A stretch of 64,000 nt of DNA from Saururus chinensis (GCA_035235625.1 CP141141.1:9979968-10043967); one strand, 5' to 3'. Counted from the first letter of the stretch, positions 12,399 to 23,306 are shown. Made by a program: numbers and translations. Notes: generated by a model not told the origin, from the sequence alone.

Positions 12399-15300
12399 TG
12401 TCACGACCCGGATTTTTCAAAGCATTTTTAAATAGCACGAACGGTATGTAAATTTTTTTTTTCTTTAAATACAAAATAAACCCTTCGATTAAATATCCAA
12501 GTCATGATAACTGGGGTTCACAAATACGAATATCAAATCATATGATATTATTTAACATCTAAAAATTCATAAAGACCAGCTCATCCATCTAAGTACAAGT
12601 TTGTCACCCGTCTGAAAATAAATAACAAGTTGACTCTCACGCTTAAGGTACACTTACGTATCGGAGTTTCAAAAATGCGGAAACCTCTTGAGCTCACCTG
12701 CCTTGGTCTCACTTGTCGTCGCCTGGAAAATCTGCAATAAAGCAAACCAAACAACAACCATAACCACAATGGAGCATCTCCGCCCTCAGGAGAAGAGCTT
12801 CCAATGGACAAAAGGTTTTATTAGTATTTTTCGGATCGGGCCAACATCACTTGATGTTAGTTGCCTACGTACTTATCAGACAACATCTCCAATGTTTCCA
12901 ACAAGATCGGATCCAGACGTAGTTCTGCCTAGAAACTACACTATACTAAGAAGCATAGCATCACCCATGCAATGCTTAAGTATTTTCAAGCAACCTATAT
13001 TTTATGCAAGTCCTTTAATCGTTCCACTTGTTCTAATTAAACAAGCAATATCAATCAATGTTATTAATTATTTCTTGAACCATTGGTCAATAATTAATAT
13101 TCCCGTCTAATCCCAAAGACAGACAGACACATCAGATGTCAACCTAAGTGACAAATGATAAGAAACACCATGGAATCCACCAGGCCCCTGAAATCCACCA
13201 AGAAGTGCCATCTCCCAACCTAGCCCATAAGGACCTGACCGGAGTGGAAAGGCATCGCCCACAACTGCACCTGAACAGAAGTGGTCAGAGACGCCAACCA
13301 AGCAGGATGTCAGCGACCCTAATTGCGTGTACACTTAAAGATCCTCAATAGATCTGCGGTGAGCCCGGCTCACAAGGAACTCCCTCCAATGGGGAGGTGC
13401 AACTACACGGTCAAATCAGCAGCTCCTCAATAGAGCTAGAACTCAGGAAACCATTCTGAACCCTATCTTGCTCATCTATAAGCCAGGATTCCGAATGACT
13501 ATCCCAAACCCTATTAGTCCCTTCTAGACTAAGGTTTACAACTCGAGACATGCCATCAGTTCATCAACTAAGGCAAATCGTCAGGTCAAAGGCTTTGTTC
13601 ACTTTATGAACTAGTCCCAGACCCCTCTGAGGTATTTTAGTCTTTATCTTGATTAGGTCTTCTTACCCAATCCAAAGCTATCAAACCCCAAATAATTATT
13701 CTTTCAATAATTTTCAACTAGTGATAAATTACTATCACAACATCAATATCAAAAATCGAAACAAAGAACAACATAAACCATCAGAACTACACAGGTCCAA
13801 GCAAATTATAATATCAATAATAAAATTCATTAATGATATCAGAATTATTCAAGCTATCGTACCCTAACCCTCCTTAGGTTATCTTAATAAATCTTTATAA
13901 AAACTGGTTGTAGTGCACCTAAGGGTATTAAAGTAAATATCCAATATTGGATACGGTCCTCTTTGCTCTCGGGTAAGTCTTTAACCTCTCAAAAGGTTTC
14001 AACATCACATTGGCCCATTAAAAACATCCACACGCATGCGGGCCAATTTACATAGGGGTATTTTTGTCATTTGGTTTAAAGCCTTAATGATATCTGACGG
14101 GTCCAAAATTGAACTCAAGCATACTACTTGACTTCATGGACTCTGTGTAATTTTCCTGGCGTGTGACGGGGTCGTGAACCCCTTGAACCGACCCAAGTTG
14201 ACTTAACGGTTTACTATAAATCCTAAAGGCAAAATGGTCAATTATCCACTCACTGGCATTTTTTTCTCACTTAGTGGTTTGGCCTATAATTAGGTTACTC
14301 ATTAAACTCAAATTGAGAATTTTCCTAATTTTTAGATCAACTTATAGACTCCTGAACCAGAGCCTTGAAGTCGGGTAAGTGGTTTTCACACGATAATTTA
14401 ACTATAAAGGGTAAAATGGTCATTTTATAGTACCTGGGATTTTTCCCGGGCCTAAAACTTGGTCCCAATATTCATCATGCCCCCTCGGACATTATGAAAT
14501 TTTCTTGAAGTTTTTACACACCTAAACCCTACTGAACCGGACCCGGTTCAGTGGGTACTAATTTATTTTTACTGAACCGGACTGGAAATAATTTCCAGTC
14601 CAGTCGTCTTCTTCCCAGAACACCGAACAGGGGAAAAACGATCCCCTGTTCCAGTGTGGCTGACCTGTTTTAAGCTAACTACTTTTAAATTTCTACAAGA
14701 CCCTTATTGAATTGTTTCTACCATTTAAATACTTGTATATTTCAAAGTTAAAAGAATAAATATCTACTCTAGATCATGCAAATGAAGTTATTGATTTTAC
14801 TCAGGCCGTAGCATGATGCTATCCAGTTCAACCCATTAATGACATAGGATGAAGACAAAGAAAAAAAACCATTAGAACCTTCAGCAAACGTTCTAAACAA
14901 TCAAACTCGCACCAGATAAAACAAAACATAGAAAAACATGAAACCTACAGCAGAATTTCTGCCCAATCAAACCAATCACTGAACATGAACATGAAAAGAG
15001 CATCCACTGGGCGTAGAAACACAACATAAATAAAAAGATCTCCCACTAGTTGATTGCCTAGTTTCCACTATCAACGTTATGAACCCAATTTTCTAATCAA
15101 GGGTCCAAGATTACTGCTCAGTTTCTAATTTTCACTTAGAAATCACATGTTTAAAGAATCCCAACTAGGAAGTTACACAGGAACACCAGTTCTCTACGTC
15201 AAAGTTATTGGAAACAGAACTTTTGATTTTAACCAGAGATGTTTTAAGTGGATGACAATTCATATCAGGCATAAGAGTTCTAAATAAAGCCTAATTGAGT

Positions 15301-16045
15301 ACTCAGATACAATTTTATTAGTATTCACAAGTCTAAGAAACCCAAACCAGGAATTAATTAGAACATAGTCTCAATAAAACAGGTAGGAAGATTAAGAGAT
15401 GATGAATACTTGCGTAATTTAGCAATTATAGACATACACACCGAGCGACCCCAAAGACGACTCTAGTCATACTGCATCAAGATCAAATAGGCACTAACAG
15501 AAACATAAAATAAAAACAACTTATCTCAGTTTGATACGGCTTCTCATAGTCCTTTTTCTCAACAACGTCCGTAAATTGTTTTAACATCATCCCACCGAAG
15601 AAGATGACTTCTCCTCTCCCTCACCGTCCCCAAAAACTCTTCCAAAAACTCCCTTTCTATTAGCCCTAATTCGCCTTTTATAGGCATAGGATTATGGCTC
15701 CTAATCCCATGAGAAATTAGGTTTCAAAAACCCAATTTCAGAACAATAATTAATTGGGCCTGTATTGCAACTTAAATGGATAGTTCAGTTCATACGTTCA
15801 ATTCGGGTAAACGGGTCCTGCACGATATATCCAACTTCAGACGGTTGTTTCTCCCTTGTTCTGACTCCGATTCGTGCGTTCTTGGTGGCGTTTTGAAGCT
15901 CTTTCTATCTACTTTCCATCCATATATATATCATCCACCAAATCTAAGCATAGATTAATTTATTCCAACGGAAATGTCAAGGGGTCTAGCACCCTAATTT
16001 CTACGTGTACGACTTCAGGAATTTAGAAAATTCCCGGACGTTACA
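12399..16045 (-). mobile_element. Solo LTR (3647 bp), minus orientation, perfect target duplication
   Basis: Read on the minus strand it begins TGTAACGTCCGGGAATTTTC and ends CCGGGTCGTGACA, a common gypsy LTR pattern. The 5-bp flanks are identical: ATATG at 12394-12398 and at 16046-16050. The minus-strand TATA box TATAAAAGGCGAATTAGGGC lies at about 15664-15683, with a leader like those in the 3.2-kb and 23.4-kb LTRs. There is no coding capacity. A cluster of perfect hairpins sits at 14531-14651. The small open frames inside it are not genes. Confidence 0.9.
14531..14651. repeat. Cluster of three perfect hairpins in the LTR
   Basis: Stem 1 is ACTGAACCGG / CCGGTTCAGT (14531-14540 and 14543-14552, 2-nt loop). 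Stem 2 is GGACTGGAAAT / ATTTCCAGTCC (14579-14589 and 14591-14601, 1-nt loop). Stem 3 is GAACAGGGGA / TCCCCTGTTC (14625-14634 and 14642-14651, 7-nt loop). ACTGAACCGG recurs at 14571-14580 and could pair with the second half of stem 1 instead, giving mutually exclusive folds. Confidence 0.85.
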
Positions 16046-17199
16046 ATATGTGTCATTTGTCTAGTTTATTAGTTTATTTCTTTGTCAAAATTATATCAAG
16101 AAACCATGTGTATGTATTGTGTCTTAGAATATGATTTATGGTTGTTGTGGTCAAGTTAGATTTGGAATTGACATATTTGATCAAGGAAGGAGAGTGAAAA
16201 ATGTTGAAGGGTTTTGAAACTTATTCAGATCACATTTACATACAAAAATTACTTAGAGAGGTTTCAAAAGTGATTTTAGTGGTTTCAAATGGATTTATGA
16301 TAAAAATGACAAAAGGTAAATTTATAGGCAGAACGATCAATCACTGTAAAACAAGGCCAATCAAACAATTGATCACCCATTGGATCAGCCCTATGCAAAA
16401 TAAAGCCAAGACTTATTGATCAATCATTTGAATTATCATGCACATTAAAAACAATGACTGATCAATCGCTATTTAGAATGGTCAATTGTTTTAAGGATTA
16501 GTAACTCTAATTAAGACATGTTGATTTTAATTTTATTCCTTACTCAAAAGCAAGTCTTAAAGCAACCAAAGGAGTTATATAAGGGTTATAAGATTACAAA
16601 ATTTGCGAGAGAAAAACCTAGAGGAGAAAAGAGAGAAGAGAAAAAGGGTTTACACATTTACTTGTTGTTTTTCAAAGGATTATTCACATGAAGCTTTGAG
16701 TTGAAGATCTATGGTGAATTGAAGAAGACAATGAAAAATTAAAAGAGCTTATACATAGAGATTTTAAAAAGGTGTTGGAGCTTATCTTTAATATGAGATT
16801 GAAATTTTCCACAAGGTCAAAATCAAGACAACAAGAAGTACTTGTGAAGACTAAAATGAGACAAAGATAAAGCAAGGAGAAGAAAGTTTCAAGAGCTTCA
16901 GTGAGAATACTTAAATACCAATAATAATGATCTAAATAAGAGGAACTTGTATTAGAGTTTAAACAAGGTTGGTGGTTTACTATTTTCAATGTAAAAGTCT
17001 TAGTTTCTAGTGCATTCATTTGGTTCCTTTGGAACTACCATAATTTTTTACCCTAGTTGGGATTTTTTATGTAAATTATTGTGTTCATGTATAGATTGAA
17101 TAATGGTTGGCTAATTGATATATCATGACTGAGATTAAAGAGAATATTAGGTTTTAATTATTTTCACTTAAAAAAATTGTGCAAAGAGGCTAGAACTCT

Positions 17200-17558
17200 T
17201 ATTGTGAACGTCCTAAAGGCTGCCACTGGGGCTACATGCTAAGGTAATTAGGGTTTTAATTATGTAATAAAAGTAATTAAGTAAATAGATTAATTAGGGT
17301 ATTAGTGGTTTTCTTTTAATTATATTATTGTGCCTTAGGCGTCTATTAGTGGGCCCATTAGTTAGTTTATTTAAATATAAGAACTATACCCTAATTGAAG
17401 TTAGTGAATAAATTATTATCTTATCTTCTCCTTTTTCTTATGTGCCTCTCCCTCTTGTCCCGTGGCCATGTTGCTCCCTCTCCTATTTCTCAGTCATCTT
17501 ATGCTGCACCCTTCCCCTGTGTCGGCTTTCACGTTATTGTAGATGTTCATCCACAATA
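17200..17558 (+). repeat. 5' LTR of the gene-carrying retroelement
   Basis: 359 bp. It aligns along its whole length with 20313-20670. Its ends have decayed from TG...CA to TA...TA by C:G to T:A changes, the pattern expected from methylcytosine deamination. Conserved blocks are 'gtaattagggttttaattatg', 'gattaattagggtatta', 'ccctaattgaagttagtgaat' and 'gcctctccctcttgtcc'. The open frames here are not genes. Confidence 0.9.
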
Positions 17559-17559
17559 T

Positions 17560-17571
17560 TAGTATTGAAGT
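17560..17571 (+). promoter_or_regulatory. Decayed primer-binding site (initiator Met tRNA type)
   Basis: TAGTATTGAAGT directly after the 5' LTR, compared with the common plant PBS TGGTATCAGAGC: 7 of 12 positions match and all five differences are transitions. The position is right, but the match is weak by itself. Confidence 0.5.
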
Positions 17572-18391
17572 CCAAAGTTTAATGGGATAATGGATAGAGA
17601 TACTCGCAAAGATTGTAGCTTCCGTTGTGAAGATACATGTGGAGGTTGCAAATTCGCTAGAGAATCTGACGAGGCTTGTAATATCCCTGGCAATGCCTCC
17701 ACCCTGATTTGTGCAGAAGAAGAGGATGAACCAGTTCGTGCGTGGATAGGGCCTTTCGTTGCCAGAAGAACCCGTTCATGCGGAGTAAGAGAAAGTATGT
17801 AAGAGAAATTATTCCCAAGGATTCTATTCTTGAAGGAGTCCAGCAGAGTCTGTCGACTGTGTCTACTCCTAGCCAAACCAGTCGCTCCTACCGGTTCATT
17901 TCCCCACAACTGGCCCAATGATTGCTACCCTCTGCTGGACTCAGCCATCACCCAGCCGGGATTCACCTTCCGATTCACTGGCACCACCATCCAGCCACCG
18001 TTGTCATCGCAAACTATGGCCACCAGAATTTTCCTGCCTTCTGGAGAACCCTTCTGCTGCCTGGGTGTCTCCCGTGGATGCGATGGAAGGAGATCAGAGG
18101 AGCGTCACAAGCAGAGAACAGAGAGACGGAGTTTGAACTGGGTCGGTTTTGGCAACTGCGATCCACCCGGGATTTGCTTACTGGAAATGACAATTAATTT
18201 GATTCTTCCTGACGCTGCCTCTTGCCGTGGGAAGAAGCCCCAGAGCTTCCAGGCCGTGGGGGGTATTATCTATGACCACCATCTATTCTATTCGACGAAT
18301 TGCTCCAGAGCTTCCTGGCCGCCACAAAGATCAAGCCTGCGGACGTCTAAACCCATTTCACTCCTCCCTCCTCTGGAAGTTGGAGTTTGTG
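17572..18391 (+). other. Unassigned internal segment of the retroelement
   Basis: About 820 bp between the primer site and the xylulose kinase start. Several overlapping open frames occur (for example a 194-codon frame at 17830-18414), but none shows a domain, a zinc knuckle or other gag signature that I recognise. The frame at 18227-18496 is open straight through the ATG of the xylulose kinase fragment, so part of this may be the 5' UTR of that gene. The rest could be a fourth captured piece or old gag leader. Confidence 0.5.
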
Positions 18392-18712
18392 ATGGAGTAT
18401 GCCCTGCCGGATGATGCATTCTTTCTGGGTTTCAATATTTCTACCCAATCTTTAAAAGCAACTATCTTGGATTCCAACTTCAAAATTGTTGCTTAAGAGA
18501 CTGCTCATTTTGATTCTGAGTTGCCGCACTGCAAGACAGAGGATGGATTTTACGGGAATTGGCTCACCAACTTTGATGTGGGCTGAAGCTCTAGATCTTC
18601 TCTTGGAAAAATTTACTAAGTCAAAGTTGGCTTTTGGCAAAATAGCAGATGTCTCCGGTAGTGGCCAACAACATGGAAGTGTCTTTTGGAAGAAAGGAAG
18701 TTTGATAAGTTT
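18392..18712 (+). pseudogene. Captured xylulose kinase (XK2-like) N-terminal fragment
   Basis: The start MEYALPDDAFFLGF is followed by STQSLKATILDS, then (after an in-frame TAA) FDSELPHCKTEDG, then in another frame SPTLMW and VSGSGQQHGSVFWKKGS. These are the N-terminal landmarks of plant D-xylulose kinase (FGGY carbohydrate kinase family): the FLGFD-STQSLK phosphate-loop region, here with N for the conserved D, and the SGSGQQHGSV substrate region. The intact enzyme phosphorylates xylulose to xylulose 5-phosphate. Only about 110 codons survive. A deletion of about 8 codons near 18550 shifts the frame, and the premature stop makes it non-functional. No intron is seen. The sequence then departs from the family at about 18712. 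Confidence 0.85.
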
Positions 18713-18805
18713 CCATCTCCACGGTAAGCACCTATTCACGCAGATTGCTGCTAGTTATCCGCAGATCACCCACGTCTGGGTCAACTACTCCACTACCCCC
18801 AGATT

Positions 18806-19521
18806 GGCCAGCGGTTCTTACTACTCATGGTAGAATGTCGCGCTACAGATGCTCGGAGAGGTGAAGATTGGTGTTGTCAAGCTCGCGTTGGAGAAGCATG
18901 GCCTCACTCTCTCCTCTTACTTTGACTCTGCCAAGGTTGCCTATGTTCTTCAGTGTATTGGATGGGCTGGCATTGTTCTCCTAGAAGCCACTAGAGAGAA
19001 AGTCATTGCACTCAATGATGCCCTGGCTTTACCCTTCGGTGTGGTTACATGGTGGTACAACAGCAATGACACTGAGTTGGTGGTTCTTTTCATGGGTGAC
19101 ACCTCCAAGGGCCACAAGGTAGGAGAATTCACCAACTTCTATCTCACTGGTGCTAATGGCCTATTCACTGGTTTCTTTTCAGAGTTTGTTGGTCGAGCTT
19201 GGGACCTTGATGTTGATGATGTTGCCAAGCTTATCAAAAGCCAATCTGGAAGTGGCATTGTGAAGGTGAAAGAAGGATTCAACATGTCGGAGCCCTCAAT
19301 GGAAGATTGAAAGGGCCTGGTCCTCAACTGCGGGGAGGCTCCTTTGGGTGTTAACATACCAAATGCAGGCTGAGCTGTTGTTCTCAATACTCAAAACCTG
19401 CCCTTGATCAAAGAAGTTGGACTGAGTGCTAACGGTGTTAAGATTGAGGGAAACTCCATGTGCCTTCCAGGATTTTCTTGTGACTCTGTTTCCCAAGTGA
19501 CTTATGTTATCAAGGAAAATG
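18806..19521 (+). pseudogene. Captured 11S-globulin / glutelin type-D-like cupin fragment
   Basis: The frame from GSYYSW (near 18815) runs through KLALEKHGLTLSSYFDSAKV, then GWAGIVL, ALPFGVVTWWYN, ELVVLFMGDTSKGHK, then LTGANGLFTGFFSEFVGRAW, and (past a stop near 19307 and a shift near 19370) the second cupin start with LPLIKEVGLSANGVKI and MCLPGFSCDSVSQVTYV. This order is that of the non-storage 11S-globulin-like proteins annotated as glutelin type-D 1-like in dicots: two germin-type cupin barrels, here the first barrel and the beginning of the second. About 230 codons read without an intron. The longest intact frame is 18849-19310 (153 codons). Stops make it a pseudogene. The join to aconitase sequence is at about 19521. 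Confidence 0.85.
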
Positions 19522-20245
19522 ACTGAGTCCTTCTGAAAGATATGAAGTCAGATTGGTATTCTTGCCTTGATAGTCAAGTTGGATTTAAGGGTTTGTTCCA
19601 AAGGAATTCCAAAACAAGGTTGCAAACTTTTCACTTTAAGAGCATCCAGTAGAGCTCAATCATGGTACTAATACATCAAATCCTAGAGTAATGCTTGGTG
19701 CTGCCTTGGTTACAAATAAGGTGTGTGACTTGGGTATGGAGGTCAAACCTGAGATTAAAACAAGCCTTGCTCCTGATTTTGGCGTTGTTACCAAATATTT
19801 GCAGTAGAGTGGTCTGTAGAAGTATTTGGATCAGCAAGGATTTATCATTGTTGGGTATGGTCACGCTACATGCATTGGAAACTCAGGTGGTCTTGATGAG
19901 TCTGCTGCTTCTGCTATTATAGAGAACGATATAGTTGCTGCAACTGTTTTTGAGGGAAGACAATTACCCTGCTTCAACTTCCTTAGTTGTTGCCCATGCA
20001 CTTGCTGGTACGGTTACTCTTGATTGTGAGGAGCATACTGGTACTGGAAAAGATGCCAAGAGTGTCTACTTCAAGGATACCTGGCCATCGATAGAAGAGA
20101 TTGTTGAGGTTGTTCAATCCTGCGTGTTGCCAGATATGTTTAAGAGTCCATATGATGCAATAACCCAGGGAAATTAAATGTGGAATTAGTTTTCAGTTTC
20201 AGCAACCACTCTTTACTCATGGGCTCCTAATTCAACTTATATCAA
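19522..20245 (+). pseudogene. Captured aconitate hydratase central fragment
   Basis: Recognisable in order: [95 protein letters not shown], then (new frame) [46 protein letters not shown], and a last part resembling TLYSW-PNSTYI. This is the plant aconitase 4Fe-4S region. The cluster motif that is normally G-C-T-T-C-I-G-N-S-G reads G-H-A-T-C here, so one cluster cysteine is lost. Several codons between AAxV and FEGR, and again after FEGR, are deleted. Stops interrupt it. Plant aconitase genes have many introns, yet about 240 codons run on without one, pointing to a spliced-RNA origin. Confidence 0.88.
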
Positions 20246-20312
20246 AGCCTTGGTTCGTTGATATGAGTCTTTAGTCACCTCGAGAACTAGGTGATGCTGA
20301 AGCGTGGTGGAA

Positions 20313-20670
20313 TGTTGTGAATGTCCTAGGGGCTACTACTGAGGCCACATTTTAGGGTAATTAGGGTTTTAATTATGTAATAAGGGCAATTAGGTTAATA
20401 GATTAATTAGGGTATTAATGGGTTTTTTTAATTATATTAATATACCTTAAGCATCTGTTAGTGAGCTCATTAGTTAGTTTATTTAAGTGTAAGGGTTATG
20501 CCCTAATTGAAGTTAGTGAATGAATTATTGTCTTGTCTTCTCCTCTTTCCTCTCTGCCTCTCCCTCTTGTCCGGTAGTCATGCTTCTCCCTCTCCCATTT
20601 CCTGGTTGTCCTGTGCCGCTCCCTTCCCCTACGCTAGCTTTCAGGCCATTCTGGACGCCCGTCCACAACA
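20313..20670 (+). repeat. 3' LTR of the gene-carrying retroelement
   Basis: 358 bp with intact TGTTGTG...CACAACA ends, which form a 7-bp inverted terminal pair. It is preceded by the G-rich 'gaagcgtggtggaa', a plausible decayed polypurine tract, and followed by the ACTCT duplication. Confidence 0.9.
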
Positions 20671-20760
20671 ACTCTTAATTCCTACTTTTTATAGTATTAG
20701 TTTTAAGAGTAATCTAATAATCCGCTAGGTCAATTAGACGGATATTCAACTCATATCTCA

Positions 20761-22540
20761 TCCCATGGATGAATTTGAAAGTTGATTTTTTCCATGGAAG
20801 TGAGGGAAGGGGAGCGTCCTCTGGTGACAGTGATGGCGATGACAAGCAAAAACCCTAGCTAGAGTGTTGCGGCTATCAGCATGCAGTGTCAGGGACAATT
20901 GACTCGTCGTAGAAGAAGAGAGTGTGGCCATGAAAGTACACGCCAGACAGGAGCATATCTTTGGCGATAGATTACATCTCCTTGGCATCTGGTGGACATG
21001 GATTTCTCAGGTACTAATCCCAGTCATTATATTGTTCTTACTTGCGACTGATTGATGAGAGTTCTACTCTATTTTAATTCCTACCGGAGATGATAAGCTC
21101 ACTACTTGTGACTTTGGTCTAGATTATAATCTCCCTAGTAGTGGGTCTTGTGAATGGTATACTTCCAGCTCCAGTTTGTTTTAAAACTGTGCAATTTTAA
21201 CTGTTAAAGTTTTTTTGTACATGAAAGATCAATGAATTGTTGTGTTACATTGTTACTGTGTTATTGTGTTACTACTGTGTTCTGTTTTTTCCTTGAAATG
21301 TTGTCTTACTACTGTGTTATGTTACTAGTGTATTCAGGTTTTACCCTTAGAATGTTTTGAATTCTTGTTACTAAATCTAGCTATAGTAACGATATATATG
21401 TTTCTTGATCTCTATAAAGTAGTAGTTTTAGCATAGTAAACTTCTCAAAGTATATTTTTTTAAGAAGTAATTATACATTGCGTCATCAATTTAAATTTAT
21501 TTTTTTATAACTTAATTAGATAAGTTTTCAATCAAATAACATTTATAATAAATTTTATATTTACAGATAAAGACACAAACGAATATTTTACGTAAGTATT
21601 TTTTCACTAATACCTAAATTGCCCTTATTCTTTGATCTTTTCCTCATCTTCTCTATTATTATGCATTTGTTCTCTTTCTTCCCCATTAGCACTGTTTTTG
21701 GTCTCTAATGAAGAGGAACCGCTTCAGCGGCGGCGCCGGGCATTATCATTGTTAGAAAATGAAAGCGTCATCTCAGTCTATGTCGGAGCAGGTGAAGTTG
21801 GCATAGTACCCGAAGAAAGAAGACCGGGAGGGAGTCATGGATGAGGTGGATGAGCTTCGGCAAAAGGCCCTCAGGCTATTTGTGGAGACTCTAAACCCTA
21901 CCCAAGGAGTCTAATTCCTGGTCGTCGCGGCGGAATTGGAAAAATTGTGGGAATATTTGAACTTTTCCAGCAAAAGGAAGGTAGAGATTTATGAAAATTT
22001 TTGGGTAACAACCTACTCGTGGCCATGGACAAATAGAGAAAGGCAGCCTTTGGAGCCAGAGGTATGTAGGCTGTGGTTTGTTGACTACTTTGAGGGAAGG
22101 AAGAGCAGGGGTGGCTAACAGAGACTCAGTGGTTTGGGTTGGGGTTGTTGGAGGTTTGGTGGCATTGATGGTCGAGAAACATCAGCAGCCTCTATGGTGG
22201 GATGGAAGCTGCCTTTGGGTGGCAGAACGAAGGAGAGGAGAAGAGAAGGGCAGAGGGGAAGCAGGACAACACTCACTTTTCAAAAACCTTTTCCTTTCTG
22301 AGATTTTTTTAGTTACGCCTAATGTATGGAAAACTTCTTTTCTACGACGAACATATTTTCCCGTACATTTTCAAAACCTCTTAACACAGACTTTTTGTTT
22401 TAGAAGATTTGACACACATTTCCAATAAAACAACAGTTGTGCTAGACCTTGTGTTTAATAAATGCCTGAGATAATTGATTCACTTTACACACACAAATCC
22501 AGTCACACGCCTGTACCTAATTTAATATCTGAAATGCTTT
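20761..22540. other. Gene-poor stretch
   Basis: No gene was recognised. It contains simple 'ttactgtgttattgtgttac' type runs at 21240-21330 and an AT-rich block. A few short open frames (for example 21632-21844, basic and with no domain) were not assignable. The part after 21600 could be upstream debris of the DHHA1 relic that follows, but nothing in it aligns with that family by eye. Confidence 0.5.
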
Positions 22541-22550
22541 CTACCACAAG

Positions 22551-23306
22551 CTGTTGATGCTGATTCCATTTCAGAGCTGAGTGAGCTTGGCAACCAGTTA
22601 GCTAAAAAGAGTCGTAATAAAAAATTGATGTGGGATTGAATCCATAATGCTTCATTAACCTTATTGATTTTATTATTTAGAGTTTTTGCTTTTGCATATT
22701 TTGCACTCTTTGAAAGGATTGAAAGAGAAAAGTAAGAAAAGGTAGATAGGAGAATTGGGGTTGATATTTATCTGTAGCGCAAATATGTTCAACAACTTGT
22801 ATGCATCCATTGTACCATAGCCATTGGGGGTGCAGCAGAGTTTTCAAGTTATGAAAACTGGGCTCTTGTTGCCAGGGGCATTGGAGCTGTTGTCTACAGA
22901 GTACCTGAGCTTGAAAACAACCACTTGCTGAAAATAAGCCTTAGAAGCATGGCCACAGAGGACACCACAACCATTTCACAGGTCCTGCCCACTTGGCCTT
23001 GGCTTTAAATTTAACATATCAACTATTTGAAGTTGGCAAAAGTATTACTAAATAAAAAATGAGCTTCTTTTGTAGGAATATGGTGGAGGTGGTCATAGGA
23101 ATGCCAACTAAAGTGGAAGATTGGGGTCAATTCTTGAACTTAGCAGCAATGCAACTTCAGAAATGCAATTCATTGACACTAGTGAGGAGAGTCGAACCCT
23201 CAATTTCCACCCTAAGGCTCAGCTTTTGTCAACCAAGAAGAAAAGCCTTGCTGCAGTTCTTTGCAGGATTGAACATGAATATTCAAGTACCCCAATATCT
23301 AATTGA
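22551..23306 (+). pseudogene. DHH/DHHA1-domain phosphoesterase-like relic (3' part)
   Basis: Three exon-like pieces are seen. First, 22551-22626: VDADSISELSELGNQLAKKS. Second, 22820-22981: AIGGAAEFSSYENWALVARG, then GAVVYRVPELENN and LKISLRSMATEDTTTISQ, ending CAG|GTCCTG. Third, from 23076 after a TGTAG acceptor: EYGGGGHRNAN, then a TAA stop. The GGGGHRNA block is the DHHA1 signature, a substrate-binding module of DHH-family phosphoesterases. The preceding text follows uncharacterised plant DHHA1 proteins. Exon 3 stays open for a further 60 codons in another frame (23121-23306). The N-terminal DHH catalytic domain is missing, the donor after the first piece is lost, and the stop lies within the signature exon, so this is a broken gene. 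Confidence 0.7.

Larger units (their letters stand above)
17200..20670 (+). mobile_element. Non-autonomous LTR retroelement carrying fragments of three host genes
   Basis: It has two directly repeated LTRs, an internal part of 2754 bp and the perfect 5-bp target duplication ACTCT (17195-17199 and 20671-20675). No gag, protease, integrase or reverse transcriptase similarity was seen. Instead the interior carries, in sense orientation, xylulose kinase, 11S-cupin and aconitase fragments, after about 830 bp of unknown origin. It lies inside a copia-type LTR. The paralogue of that LTR at about 53.93 kb reads 'gctagaacttttaattcttact' with no insertion and so marks the empty site. By hand count the LTRs differ at roughly one position in five, mostly transitions, so the insertion is old. 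Maize Bs1 is the closest known precedent for multi-gene capture by an LTR element. Confidence 0.88.
12385..20760 (+). mobile_element. Copia-type LTR, interrupted twice
   Basis: LTR pieces are 12385-12398, 16046-17199 and 20671 to about 20760. They align in order with the minus-strand copy at 55179-53868. Shared blocks are 'gttgtggtcaag', the 'cagaacgatcaatcactg' cluster, the TATA region 'tatataagggttataa' (16575-16590), 'aacctagaggagaaaagaga', and 'ccgctaggtcaat' near the end. The two interruptions are the solo LTR 12399-16045 and the gene-carrying retroelement 17200-20670. The 3' end and any internal region are not recognisable, so it may be a solo or truncated LTR. Confidence 0.7.

Noticed and set aside
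17830..18414. 194-codon open frame in the gene-carrying retroelement
   Set aside because: It overlaps other frames over the same stretch, runs into the xylulose kinase fragment in the wrong frame, and shows no motif.
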